Assembly: GCF_000025545.1 (NCBI RefSeq)
Contig: NC_013889.1
Coordinates: 861,501 to 925,500, forward strand
Reading direction: 5' to 3'
DNA length: 64,000 nt
From: Thioalkalivibrio sp. K90mix
GTDB taxonomy: Bacteria; Pseudomonadota; Gammaproteobacteria; Ectothiorhodospirales; Ectothiorhodospiraceae
Shown: piece by piece, positions 16,866 through 26,290 of the stretch
Numbering within the stretch: position 1 is the first letter of the stretch
Layout of the letters: the number at the start of each line of letters is the position of its first letter
Program-made: the position numbers and the translations under genes
The notes under the pieces: generated by a model
Database searches by the model: none
Seen by the model: only the letters and a program-made list of their open reading frames with translations
Told to the model about the DNA's origin: nothing

Positions 16866-18442
16866 CAGAGTCGCTCCCCCTGGCGCAGCCGTTCGCGGAT
16901 CGCGGCGGCCTGTGTGCGAATGGCCTGAAGGCGTTCGGTGTCCATCTTCTCGACGTGCTTCCACTGCAGCGCGGTGCGCGGATGATTCGCGAAGCGATCG
17001 CGGTGGCGATCGAGGAAGTCCCAGTAGAGGGTTGTGAATGGACAGGCGTCGTCGCCCAGCGCCTCGGTCGGGTGATAGCGACACTGCGTGCAGTAGTTGC
17101 TCATGCGCTGGATGTAGCGCCCGGTGGCGACATAGGGCTTGGAGGCCATGCGGCCGTCATCGGCGTGCTGCGACATGCCGATGACGTTCGGCATCTCCAC
17201 CCATTCCACCGCATCGACGTAGATGCCCAGATACCACCCGTGAATGGCGGCCGGTTGTACCCCCAGCAGCTGCGCGAACAGGCCGGTGACCATCAGGCGC
17301 TGGATGTGGTGGGCATAGCCAAGACGCAGGGTCTGCCCGATGGCTTCGTGCAGGCAGTGCATCTCGGTGTTGGCATCCCAGTACAGCGCCGGCAGGGGCT
17401 CCCCGGCTTCGAGCGCGTTCCACTCGTGCCAGCGCTCGCCGAAATGGAAATACAGGCCGCGCACATACTCGCGCCAGCCCAGGATCTGACGGACAAAGCC
17501 TTCCGCAGCGGCCAGCGGGGTATGGCCACTGTGCCAGGCGCCTTCCGCCGCAGCGATTACCTCGCGCGGGCCGAGCAGGTGCAGATTCAGTGCGGCGGAC
17601 AGGCGGGCGTGGTACAGCCAGGGCTCGCCGCTCCACATCGCGTCCTGGTATTGGCCGAAGTGTGGCAGCCGATGGGCGATGAAATCATCCAGGGCCTCGC
17701 GCGCCTGTGCGGGTGTGACCGGCCAGTCGAAGTCCTCGCAGCGGCCGGGGAGGTCGGGCAGCTGCTCGGCGATGGTCTGGATCACCTTGCGCGTGAGGGC
17801 GTCGGGCGGGAAGGCTTTTGGCGTTGGCAGCCGGCCGGGGCCTTCGCGGCCGAAATGCCGCCGGTTCTCGGCGTCGAAGTTCCACTGGCCGCCGGCGGGT
17901 CCGCCGCCCTCCATCAGTACATCAAGGCGGCGGCGCTGGTCGCGGTAGAAATACTCCATCCGCAGTTGCTTGCGGGCCCCGGCCCACTCGGAGAATGCCT
18001 CGAGCGATACCAGGAACAGCGGGTCGGGCAGGACGGTGAGCGTGACCCCGGCGCTGCGGCAGGCCGCCTCCAGTCCGCGCTGTACGCGGATTTCGCCAGG
18101 TTGCAGGACCTGAACCTCGCACGGACGCAGGCGGCGCAGATCGGCCTCCAGGACGGACTCGAGCGTGTGGTGCCTGTGTTCGCCCAGGGCATGGTAGTGC
18201 AGCGTCCACCCGTCCTCGCGCTGGCGCCGGGCGAAGTGTCGCATCGCCGAGAGGAACAGCACCGTACGGGCGGTGTGTGACCGGACATGCAGCGATTCGC
18301 CCGGCACCTCGGCCATCCACAGGGCGTCACGGGACGGGTGCAAGGCCTCCAGAGCGGGGTGTGGCTGGGCGAGCTGGTCACCTAGGACCACCAGTAATCT
18401 CGTCGGGTGGTCGTTTGCGGTCGGAGGTTGGCCGGAGTCCAC
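16865..18442 (-). CDS. FeS-BCP type photolyase / cryptochrome (prokaryotic 6-4 class)
   Basis: A 525-residue member of the iron-sulfur bacterial cryptochrome/photolyase group, whose studied members repair (6-4) photoproducts. It opens LLVVLGDQLAQPHPAL rather than the classical photolyase N-terminus. The four cluster cysteines are visible: one in TEMHCLHEAIG, then C-x2-C-x12-C in NYCTQCRYHPTEALGDDAC. The FAD region includes RQILGWREYVRGLYF and MNLVIGM-like VEMPNVIGMSQHADDGRMASKPY. The gene begins 18 bases after the stop of the MerR-type regulator and overlaps phrB by one base, giving a cell two lesion-specific repair enzymes in one unit. Confidence 0.92.
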   Translation of the reverse strand: MDSGQPPTANDHPTRLLVVLGDQLAQPHPALEALHPSRDALWMAEVPGESLHVRSHTARTVLFLSAMRHFARRQREDGWTLHYHALGEHRHHTLESVLEADLRRLRPCEVQVLQPGEIRVQRGLEAACRSAGVTLTVLPDPLFLVSLEAFSEWAGARKQLRMEYFYRDQRRRLDVLMEGGGPAGGQWNFDAENRRHFGREGPGRLPTPKAFPPDALTRKVIQTIAEQLPDLPGRCEDFDWPVTPAQAREALDDFIAHRLPHFGQYQDAMWSGEPWLYHARLSAALNLHLLGPREVIAAAEGAWHSGHTPLAAAEGFVRQILGWREYVRGLYFHFGERWHEWNALEAGEPLPALYWDANTEMHCLHEAIGQTLRLGYAHHIQRLMVTGLFAQLLGVQPAAIHGWYLGIYVDAVEWVEMPNVIGMSQHADDGRMASKPYVATGRYIQRMSNYCTQCRYHPTEALGDDACPFTTLYWDFLDRHRDRFANHPRTALQWKHVEKMDTERLQAIRTQAAAIRERLRQGERL

Positions 18443-18460
18443 GAGCCGTGGTGGACCGGC

Positions 18461-19444
18461 TCAGTGAGGCAGCTGCCGGCTGAGGAGTTCGGCCGCTTCG
18501 AGCGGCGCGCCGGGCAGCACTTCGATCTCGCGCTGATGATCCATCTGGGCGAGTTCCAGCGCGGCGGAACCCGCCAGATAGCAGCGCGGACCGGGACGAC
18601 TCAGGATGGCCTCGACGCGCGGCAGTTCGGGCGAACGCATCAGCTGCGAGGATCCATGGATGATCACCGCAGGGGCCGACAGACGCTGCACCAGTGCCTC
18701 TAGGGCCTGGGGGCTGGTGGCGTCGAACAGCGGAAGGGTCTTCAGGCCCCGTCGGGCGCAGGCCAGCTGCAGTAACATCCCGCCCACTTGCTGGTGCCCG
18801 CCCCCCAGTACCAGGCACGGGATCGAGGGGCCCTCGCAGGCCCGGATCGCGGCGCGCAGCTGGTCGGAAAAGGCCGCGGTCGCCCAGGCCGCGAAAACCG
18901 CCAGGCGAACCTCGCCTTCGGGCGAGTGCCGCGATTCCTCGCGCAGACGCCGATAGACGTCGAGAAAGGCGCTTTCGTGCACGCCGTTCCAGCCGTGGCG
19001 CATGACCAGGCGGGCGTAGGTCCTTTCCAGCTGACTAACGTCCAGTTCCGCGGCAGAGGCATAGAGCGCCTCGGCCAGTGGGTCGAGCGTGTGAGGGGCA
19101 ATACCGGGTTTGCTGCTGCCCGTGCGATTGTGGTTGGCGGGCGCTTCGGATTCGGTGTGCGGCGAGGAGGGCAGTTCCACCGTTGCGTTTTCGCTGGCCA
19201 GGACCCGATGGACCTGGGAGACCGGAATCCCTTGGTCGAGCAGCTCCAGTATGCGCTTGATGCGGGCAATGTCGTCTGCGCTGTACAGCCGATGACCCTT
19301 GGGCGTGCGCATCGGGCGAATCAGCCCGTAGCGGCGCTCCCAGGCGCGCAGAGTGACGTCATTGATCCCGGTCTCCGCGCACACGTGGCGGATGGGATAA
19401 AGACCTTCCTGTTCGGATGTGCCCAATTGTGTCGCGCTGGCCAT
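18461..19444 (-). CDS. MerR-family regulator of the LitR/CarH architecture (B12-binding-like domain)
   Basis: A 327-residue regulator with an N-terminal MerR winged helix (YPIRHVCAETGINDVTLRAWERRYGL, HRLYSADDIARIKRI; about residues 16-85), a polar linker, a helical cap region (about 120-200) and a C-terminal Rossmann-like domain with CLVLGGGHQQVGG. That order matches LitR/CarH, which sense light through adenosylcobalamin. However, the usual D-x-H-x-x-G and W...EH signatures are altered: glycine replaces the aspartate and GEVRLAVFAAWA stands where GE...EH is expected. It probably controls its own gene and the photolyases; light sensing is uncertain. The start follows a -10-like TACAAT by six bases without a ribosome site. 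Confidence 0.82.
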   Translation of the reverse strand: MASATQLGTSEQEGLYPIRHVCAETGINDVTLRAWERRYGLIRPMRTPKGHRLYSADDIARIKRILELLDQGIPVSQVHRVLASENATVELPSSPHTESEAPANHNRTGSSKPGIAPHTLDPLAEALYASAAELDVSQLERTYARLVMRHGWNGVHESAFLDVYRRLREESRHSPEGEVRLAVFAAWATAAFSDQLRAAIRACEGPSIPCLVLGGGHQQVGGMLLQLACARRGLKTLPLFDATSPQALEALVQRLSAPAVIIHGSSQLMRSPELPRVEAILSRPGPRCYLAGSAALELAQMDHQREIEVLPGAPLEAAELLSRQLPH

Positions 19445-19452
19445 TGGTTAAT

Positions 19453-19479
19453 TGTACAGCATCTGTACGGATCATGTAC
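19453..19479 (-). promoter_or_regulatory. Three 11-bp direct repeats overlapping the merR/litR promoter
   Basis: TGTAC recurs at 19453, 19464 and 19475, exactly 11 bases apart. Read on the minus strand the repeats are AGTACA, CGTACA and TGTACA with the core GTACA in each. CarH/LitR proteins are known to bind 11-bp direct repeats with a TACA core overlapping their own promoter. Here TACAAT (19456-19451) would be the -10 box inside the proximal repeat and AGTACA (19480-19475) a weak -35 box in the distal repeat, spaced by 18 bases. Confidence 0.75.
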
Positions 19480-19646
19480 TACGTATTCGGGCCGAGCATC
19501 GGCCGTACTGATGGTTGCCGTCAACCCCGAGCTCGACCGCTCCCTCGCGATTGGCCACCAGGCCTTCATGGGGTATCTCCGTTGGAATGAACCCGAACGG
19601 GGTTTAGTCCCCTAATAGGGCAAAGGATCCCATATGGAGGCGAACC

Positions 19647-21554
19647 ATGCCGCAGGACGGACACAGAGCGCGACATCCGGTCATTCGGGCCAGTTCCATG
19701 CTGGGCGTGATTACAGCCCTGTCCTTGGCTGTGGCCATGCCGGTGCAGGCCAATCCCGAAATGGCAGAGAGTATTTCCCCGTACCTCCGGTTGCATGTCG
19801 ACGACCCGGTACAGTGGCGTGCCTGGGATCCTGCGCTGCTGGAGAAAGCCCGTGAGGAACAGCGCCCGCTATTGATCTCGAGTGGGTACTACTCCTGCTA
19901 TTACTGCCATGTCATGCAGGAGGAGAGTTTCCAGGACGATGGCATTGCCGAGCGCCTGAACGAGCATTTCATCCCGGTCAAGGTCGATCGCGAGGTGAAC
20001 GGCGCGCTCGATACCTATCTGCTCGAGTTTCAGCGCGCGACCGCCGGGGCAACCGGCTGGCCGCTGAACGTGGTGGTCACGCCCGAGGGGTACGCGCTCA
20101 CAGGCGTGGTGTATGCCCCGCGTGATCAGTTCGCGGAGTTCCTGGACGGCATTACCGATCGCCTCGCGGCAGACTACGACAGGCTTCTGGAGCTCGCTCG
20201 CCGCGGCAGTGACGAGCTCTCCGAACAACTGCGCAAGGGCGAAGAGCCCATGTCGGACAGTCGGGCGGCGCGTCTGCCGCAGGTCCTCTGGAACGCAATG
20301 GAACGCGAGGCCGATGACCTCCAGGGCGGGTTCGGGAGTTCGACCAAGTTCCCGCATTCGCCGTGGCTGCGCGCGATGCTCGAGGCCGAACAGGCTGGCA
20401 AGGCACCGGACTGGGTCCCGGAATTTCTCGAGATCACGCTGGACGAGATGAGCGGGTCCGGGCTGCGTGACGTCCTGGGTGGCGGGTTCTTTCGTTATTC
20501 CGAATCGCCGGACTGGGACGAGCCGCATTTCGAAGTGATGCTGGAGGACCAGGCCCAGCTGGCATGGATTTACCTCAAGGCGGGCAAGCACTTCGATCGC
20601 GATGACTGGGTCGATATCGGCCTGGAGAACCTCGATTTCGTGAAGCGCGACATGGCCCTGCGCGAGGATGACCTGGGCGAACAGGCCGACGTCGGTCCCG
20701 AGGGCTTTCGTGGATTCGCGGCCAGTCTCTCGGCCATCGACGAGCAGGGGCGCGAGGGCGGTGCGTACCTGTGGCCTGAGGAGGACCTCGACGCTGCGTT
20801 GGCGGAGCACGAGCACCCGGAACTGGTGCGGGCCTATTTCGGGATGGAAGGGCCCTCGGTGTTCGACCTCGGATACCTGCCGCGTGGAGGCGATTCCATC
20901 ACGCAATTGGCCGAGCGCTTCGAGCTCGACGAGGAGGTGGTGCGGGAGCAGGTGGACAGTGGCCGCGAGGCCCTGATCCAGGCTCGCGAGGAGCGCGGTC
21001 TGCCGCGCGACGAAAAGGTCCTGACCGGGGCGCATGGGCTGCTGCTTTCCGCGCTGTCGCTTGCAGCCGACCACGACGAGCGCTTCGAGGAGGCCGGAGA
21101 GGCCGTGCGCTCGTGGTTGCTGGAGGTGGCCGAGTCGCCCGACGACTTGCCGACGCTGATGGGCCTGCCGAGCGACGATGCCGGCGGTGCGACGCTGAAC
21201 GACTACGCCTATGTTGCCCAAGGGCTTCGTGACTGGGATTCGGTACGCGACAGTGGTGATCGCGACGCCGCGATCGCCTTGCTGGAGACGGCCTGGGAGC
21301 GTTTCCGTGATGACGACGGCTTTCGGTCCGAGCCGGAACCCCCGCTGCCCGGGATGATCTCGCAGCGCTTCCATCCGGCGGTGCATCGGCCGTCGCCGAC
21401 CACGCTGATCCTGCGGATGACCGAAGAGTGGCTGGAGCACAGCGAGGCGCTCAGGACGGCCTTCGAGGAATACGACTTGCGCCCGGGGCGCGGAGTCGAA
21501 GGGCAGCCGAAGCATCATGCGCGGCTGATCCTCTGGTTCGAGGAACGCGACTGA
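19647..21554 (+). CDS. DUF255 thioredoxin-fold protein (YyaL / SSP411-like)
   Basis: A 635-residue protein with an apparent signal peptide (LGVITALSLAVAMPVQA-N), followed by a thioredoxin-like DUF255 domain (about 40-170) carrying SGYYSCYYCHVMQEESF with a C-x-x-C redox motif and ATGATGWPLNVVVTPEG. The remainder is a six-hairpin glycosidase-like helical region including GGFGSSTKFPHSPWL and LRDVLGGGFFRYSES. Typical YyaL proteins are cytosolic and about 680-700 residues; this one is exported and shorter. A periplasmic redox or sugar-linked role is possible, function unknown. GGAGG at 19637-19641 sets the ATG at 19647. Confidence 0.82.
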   Translation: MPQDGHRARHPVIRASSMLGVITALSLAVAMPVQANPEMAESISPYLRLHVDDPVQWRAWDPALLEKAREEQRPLLISSGYYSCYYCHVMQEESFQDDGIAERLNEHFIPVKVDREVNGALDTYLLEFQRATAGATGWPLNVVVTPEGYALTGVVYAPRDQFAEFLDGITDRLAADYDRLLELARRGSDELSEQLRKGEEPMSDSRAARLPQVLWNAMEREADDLQGGFGSSTKFPHSPWLRAMLEAEQAGKAPDWVPEFLEITLDEMSGSGLRDVLGGGFFRYSESPDWDEPHFEVMLEDQAQLAWIYLKAGKHFDRDDWVDIGLENLDFVKRDMALREDDLGEQADVGPEGFRGFAASLSAIDEQGREGGAYLWPEEDLDAALAEHEHPELVRAYFGMEGPSVFDLGYLPRGGDSITQLAERFELDEEVVREQVDSGREALIQAREERGLPRDEKVLTGAHGLLLSALSLAADHDERFEEAGEAVRSWLLEVAESPDDLPTLMGLPSDDAGGATLNDYAYVAQGLRDWDSVRDSGDRDAAIALLETAWERFRDDDGFRSEPEPPLPGMISQRFHPAVHRPSPTTLILRMTEEWLEHSEALRTAFEEYDLRPGRGVEGQPKHHARLILWFEERD

Positions 21555-21604
21555 TCGCCAGCGCCCGGCGTGTGTCGCACCTGTCCGGTGCCGTTGAGGC
21601 TGGG

Positions 21605-21875
21605 CGTGGTTCGTCTTTCAGTGTTTACGGTGGCTTCGGTCCGCCGCCTGCCTGCGCTGTCTCGCCAGCGCGCCGCGAGGTACTTTCTTGCTTGCCCAAG
21701 AAAGTACCCAAAGAAGGGCACCCGGATTCCGCCCGGGGACCTTGCTCCAGGGTCCTCGGGACGGCGGCGCTGAAACTCGCTGCGCTACGCTCCGCTCAGA
21801 CAGTCAGCGCCTCTCTTCCGTCCCGAGGACCCTTCCGCAAGGGGCTTCATACGGGGGGATGAAGGTCAAAACAGA
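21605..21875 (+). repeat. Left arm of a large imperfect inverted repeat
   Basis: A non-coding repetitive unit of about 270 bases. It shares with the right arm (22112-22322, opposite orientation) the blocks GTGGCTTCGGTCCGCCGCCTG near 21631, GGCGGCGCTGAAACTCGCTG near 21763, CAGACAGTCAGCGCCTCTCT near 21798 and GATGAAGGTCAA near 21858. The middle block pair can itself form a hairpin. No gene was found in it. Confidence 0.65.
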
Positions 21876-22111
21876 AGGTATCCCCACGCCTGCAGCCAAC
21901 TCCAGCGCCGTAGGGTGCGGTTGACTACAGCGAAACGCACCGTTCCGACGTCGGGGCAACCCTGATGCGATTCGCCGCGCTCATCCGCATCCTACATTGG
22001 GTCTGGCACCCGCTAGCGGGCGCGGCACGCCAAGGCCGAAGGCCGAGCTTGCCCAAGATGTTCGAAGACCTAGCCTCCATCCATAAGCACAAGCGCCAGA
22101 GCAGCTGTTGT
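21876..22111. other. Gene-free spacer between the inverted repeat arms
   Basis: About 235 bases with no convincing gene. It contains a dispersed-repeat-like stretch running from TAGGGTGCGGTTGACTACAG (21910) to CGCATCCTAC (22047) and the small hairpin CCCGCTAGCGGGC near 22009. Nothing else can be assigned. Confidence 0.5.
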
Positions 22112-22322
22112 CTTGACCTTCACCCCCGTTGTCGTCGCGCCGAGTGGAGAGGGTTTTCGCGGGAAGAGAGGCGCTGACTGTCTGAGCGAAGCCGAAGGCG
22201 CAGCGAGTTTCAGCGCCGCCCGCGAAAAGCCTCGGAGCGAGGGAAACCCCGGCCCGCTGTGCGGGCCGGGGTCGCGGCAGGCGGCGGACCGAAGCCACGA
22301 TAAACACCAGAGGACGAACCAG
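22112..22322 (-). repeat. Right arm of a large imperfect inverted repeat
   Basis: An inverted, diverged copy of the unit at 21605-21875. Shared blocks occur in reverse order, for example GGAAGAGAGGCGCTGACTGT near 22165 and GCGGACCGAAGCCAC near 22283. A separate GC-rich hairpin, CCCCGGCCCG-CTGTG-CGGGCCGGGG, lies at about 22247-22271. Confidence 0.65.
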
Positions 22323-22416
22323 GTCCAGCCTTAACGGCGCGAAAGGTGGCCGGGGGGGCTACCTGGGTGTTAGCCCGGCAGGGCGGTCGAAGGGGGGCTC
22401 AGTCGCTCTGTAGTGG

Positions 22417-23612
<1,196 letters not shown>

Positions 23613-23642
23613 TCATTCCACCGATCGAGGTGTCCACCAACA

Positions 23643-24461
23643 TTAGACCAGCACACTCGCTTGGGCGGCGCGTTCTTTTTCGGCCTGGTGCAGGCGCTGC
23701 AGCATGGCCTTGAGCACCTTCGGGTTGCCGGCGACGACATCACCGCGGCGCAGCACATCCGGGTTGCCGGCCCAGTCACTGACCACGCCACCCGCCTCCT
23801 GCACCAGCAGCAGGCCCGCCGCGATATCCCAGGGCTGGAGGCCCATTTCCCAGAAGCCATCGAAACGCCCGCAGGCAACCCAGGCCAGATCCAGCGCGGC
23901 GGAGCCAGGACGGCGCACACCGGCGGTACCCGGCACCAGGTGGCGCAGGCTGCTGAGGTAACGCTCCAGATCCTGGCCTTCGCGGAAGGGGATGCCCGTG
24001 CCCAGCAGGGCGCCGTTGAGGTCCTTGCGGTCGGAGACGCGGATGCGACGGCTGTTGAGAAATGCCCCGGCACCCCGCGTCGCGGTGAACAGCTCTTCCT
24101 TCAGCGGGTCGTAGACCACTGCCTGTTCCAGTCGTCCCTTGTGCTTGAGTGCGATGGAAATGCCGTACTGGGGGATCTCGCGCAGGTAGTTGGTGGTGCC
24201 GTCCAGCGGGTCGATGATCCAGACGTATTCGCCGTCAGCCCCGTCCTGCTGTCCGCCTTCTTCCGCCATGATGGTGTGATCGGGGTAGGCGCGGCGCAGG
24301 GCCTGCACGATCGCCTGCTCGGCGGAGAGGTCGACATCCGACACCCAGTCGTTGCGGGCCTTCTCGCGCGTGTTCATACGATCCGGTCTTCCCCAGGCGC
24401 GGGTGGTGATGCGTCCGGCCTCGCGAGCCGCCGATACCGCCGTGTTCAGCATGGGGTGCAT
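23643..24461 (-). CDS. suhB: Inositol-1-monophosphatase family protein SuhB, C-terminus rewritten by IS3
   Basis: A 272-residue lithium-sensitive phosphatase of the SuhB type, which dephosphorylates inositol phosphates and in E. coli also joins the rRNA antitermination complex. Metal-site motifs are visible: IMAEEGG (about 65-71), IIDPLDGTTNY (about 83-93) and the second AWVACGRFDGFWE and WDIAAGLLLVQEAGG blocks. The ATG at 24461 follows AGGAGA. The last residues VLV and the TAA are encoded by the inverted repeat of the adjacent IS3 element; joining the flanks across one CTC copy gives an original ending QASD-stop. The change is small and the enzyme is probably functional. Confidence 0.93.
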   Translation of the reverse strand: MHPMLNTAVSAAREAGRITTRAWGRPDRMNTREKARNDWVSDVDLSAEQAIVQALRRAYPDHTIMAEEGGQQDGADGEYVWIIDPLDGTTNYLREIPQYGISIALKHKGRLEQAVVYDPLKEELFTATRGAGAFLNSRRIRVSDRKDLNGALLGTGIPFREGQDLERYLSSLRHLVPGTAGVRRPGSAALDLAWVACGRFDGFWEMGLQPWDIAAGLLLVQEAGGVVSDWAGNPDVLRRGDVVAGNPKVLKAMLQRLHQAEKERAAQASVLV

Positions 24462-24610
24462 GGGGTGTCTCCTGGTGTCCTGAGGGGTGTCCAGCGGGCG
24501 CGCGCACGTGCCGCGGAAAGGCCGCGAACAATACACAAGCGGCTCTTTTTTGGGAAGTCGCAGGCACCGGTGTGTACAATCCGACGCCTTGAACGAAGGG
24601 GGTTCCGCAT

Positions 24611-25348
24611 ATGGAGCAATGCCTGGGCCGGGTGCGGGTCGTGCTGGTGGGCACGACGCATCCGGGCAACATCGGCTCCGCTGCACGCGCGATGAAGGCC
24701 ATGGGGATCACCGATCTGGTGCTGGTAGCGCCAGAGCGGTTCCCGCATGCGGATGCCACGGCGCTGGCCTCCGGGGCCGATGACCTGCTGGCGGGGGCAC
24801 GGGTAGTGGACGACCTGGCGGCTGCGGTCTCGGACTGTGTGTGGGTCATTGGCACCAGCGCCCGGTTGCGCACGCACTCGGTGCCCGTGCTGGGTCCGGA
24901 CATCGCGGCCGAACAGGTGCTGACGCAAGCGGCCGAGGGGCCGGTCGCGCTGGTGTTCGGGCGCGAGCACAGCGGGCTGACCAACGCCGAGCTGGATCAC
25001 TGCAACGCCTTTGTACAGATCCCGACTGTCCCGAATTTCAGCTCCCTGAATCTCGCTGGCAGCGTGCAGGTGATGACCTATGCCTTGCGCATGGCCGCCC
25101 TGGCCGGAGAGTCGGCCAGAACGGCAGCCGAACCGGAGGATGCGCGCGACCCGCTGGCGAGCCAGGCGGAGATGGAGGGCCTGTTCAGCCATTTTGAAAA
25201 GGCGCTGACGACCATCGAAGTGCTGGATCCCGAGAACCCGCGTCATCTGATGCGGCGTCTGCGCCACCTCTATATGCGCGCGGGGCTCAGTGCCAGCGAG
25301 GTGCGCATGCTGCGCGGCATATTGACGCACACGGAGCGTGGCCGCTGA
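24611..25348 (+). CDS. trmJ: tRNA (cytidine/uridine-2'-O-)-methyltransferase TrmJ
   Basis: SPOUT-family SAM enzyme that 2'-O-methylates position 32 of certain tRNAs. The 245-residue protein starts VRVVLVGTTHPGNIGSAARAMK and contains LVFGREHSGLTN and the knot motif VPNFSSLNLAGSVQVMTYALR, all diagnostic of TrmJ. A C-terminal helical extension holds the conserved HLMRRLRHLYMRAGL. GGGGG at 24599 precedes the ATG. It is divergent from suhB and lies 57 bases upstream of cysE; the order suhB - trmJ - cysE - iscR is a familiar gammaproteobacterial arrangement. Confidence 0.95.
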   Translation: MEQCLGRVRVVLVGTTHPGNIGSAARAMKAMGITDLVLVAPERFPHADATALASGADDLLAGARVVDDLAAAVSDCVWVIGTSARLRTHSVPVLGPDIAAEQVLTQAAEGPVALVFGREHSGLTNAELDHCNAFVQIPTVPNFSSLNLAGSVQVMTYALRMAALAGESARTAAEPEDARDPLASQAEMEGLFSHFEKALTTIEVLDPENPRHLMRRLRHLYMRAGLSASEVRMLRGILTHTERGR

Positions 25349-25405
25349 GGCGGGCCGCGCGCGGAAGTGATACCTTAGTAAATGACTCAGGAATGAGGCC
25401 GGACC

Positions 25406-26233
25406 ATGTTTGACAGGATGCGCGAGGATATCCGCTGCGTGTTCGCACGCGACCCCGCCGCCCGCAACGCCTTCGAAGTGTTGACGGCGTATCCCGGTCT
25501 GCATGCGCTCTGGTATCACCGGCTGGCGCACTGGCTGTGGAACCATCGTATGCGCTGGCTGGGGCGGGTGATCGCCAACTTCAGCCGCTGGGTAACCGGG
25601 ATCGAGATCCACCCGGGCGCGAAGATCGGGCGGCGCTTCTTTATCGACCACGGCATGGGCGTGGTGATCGGCGAAACTGCTGAGGTCGGCGACGATTGCA
25701 CGATCTACCACCAGGTGACCCTGGGTGGCACCAGTTGGGAGGGCGGCAAGCGCCACCCGACGCTGGGCAACGAGGTGGTCATCGGTGCGGGGGCCAAACT
25801 GCTCGGCCCGATCCACGTGGGTGACCGTGCGCGCATCGGTTCGAATGCCGTGGTGCTGAAGGATGTCCCCGCGGATGCGACCGCGGTGGGAATCCCGGCG
25901 CGGGTCATCGGTCCGCGGCCGGAGCCGGACCCGCGGTTTCAGCAGATGGCCGACCGCATGGGCTTCGACGCCTATGGCGTGGCCCGCGACATGCCCGACC
26001 CGGTGGCCAACGCGATTCACCGGATCGTGCATCGGGTGCACGAACTGGACGAGCGCATGGACAAGGCCTGCCAGGCCCTGAAGCGTGCGGGGATCGACCC
26101 CGGCGAGGTGGTGGGCGATGTGGACTCGAGGCCGATCGAGCCCTGCGATCTGGAGGGGCTGGAGCCGGACGAATGTGAAGTGCCCCGGCCTGCGGAAAGC
26201 CAACAAGAACGTAAACAGCAGGGGAATACTTGA
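25406..26233 (+). CDS. cysE: Serine O-acetyltransferase CysE
   Basis: Transfers acetyl from acetyl-CoA to serine, giving O-acetylserine for cysteine synthesis. The 275-residue protein has an N-terminal helical part and a left-handed beta-helix with hexapeptide repeats: [32 protein letters not shown], then [13 protein letters not shown] and [15 protein letters not shown]. The histidine of FIDHGMG is catalytic in the family. The acidic tail beyond about residue 175 is longer than in the short EpsC-type enzymes. The gene lies directly before the isc operon; the 3' end overlaps an IscR-like operator at 26226-26250. Confidence 0.95.
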   Translation: MFDRMREDIRCVFARDPAARNAFEVLTAYPGLHALWYHRLAHWLWNHRMRWLGRVIANFSRWVTGIEIHPGAKIGRRFFIDHGMGVVIGETAEVGDDCTIYHQVTLGGTSWEGGKRHPTLGNEVVIGAGAKLLGPIHVGDRARIGSNAVVLKDVPADATAVGIPARVIGPRPEPDPRFQQMADRMGFDAYGVARDMPDPVANAIHRIVHRVHELDERMDKACQALKRAGIDPGEVVGDVDSRPIEPCDLEGLEPDECEVPRPAESQQERKQQGNT

Positions 26234-26250
26234 TCGTTTTGGTCGGGTAT
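26226..26250 (+). promoter_or_regulatory. Type 1 IscR binding site in front of iscR
   Basis: ATACTTGA...GTCGGGTAT spans 25 bases and fits the E. coli type 1 IscR consensus ATASYYGACTRWWWYAGTCRRSTAT at 22 of 25 positions by my count. It covers a candidate -35 box TTGATC (26230-26235) and ends just before a candidate -10 box TAAGCT (26252-26257). This is the layout expected for repression of the isc operon by cluster-bound IscR. Confidence 0.75.
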
Positions 26251-26290
26251 TCTAAGCTGCGCGGCAAATGAGCAGGAAACAAACACAGCC

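Noticed and set aside
19453-19479. The 11-bp repeats as a CRISPR or microsatellite
   Set aside because: Only a five-base core is conserved, the units are too short for CRISPR, and the position over a LitR-type promoter explains them better.
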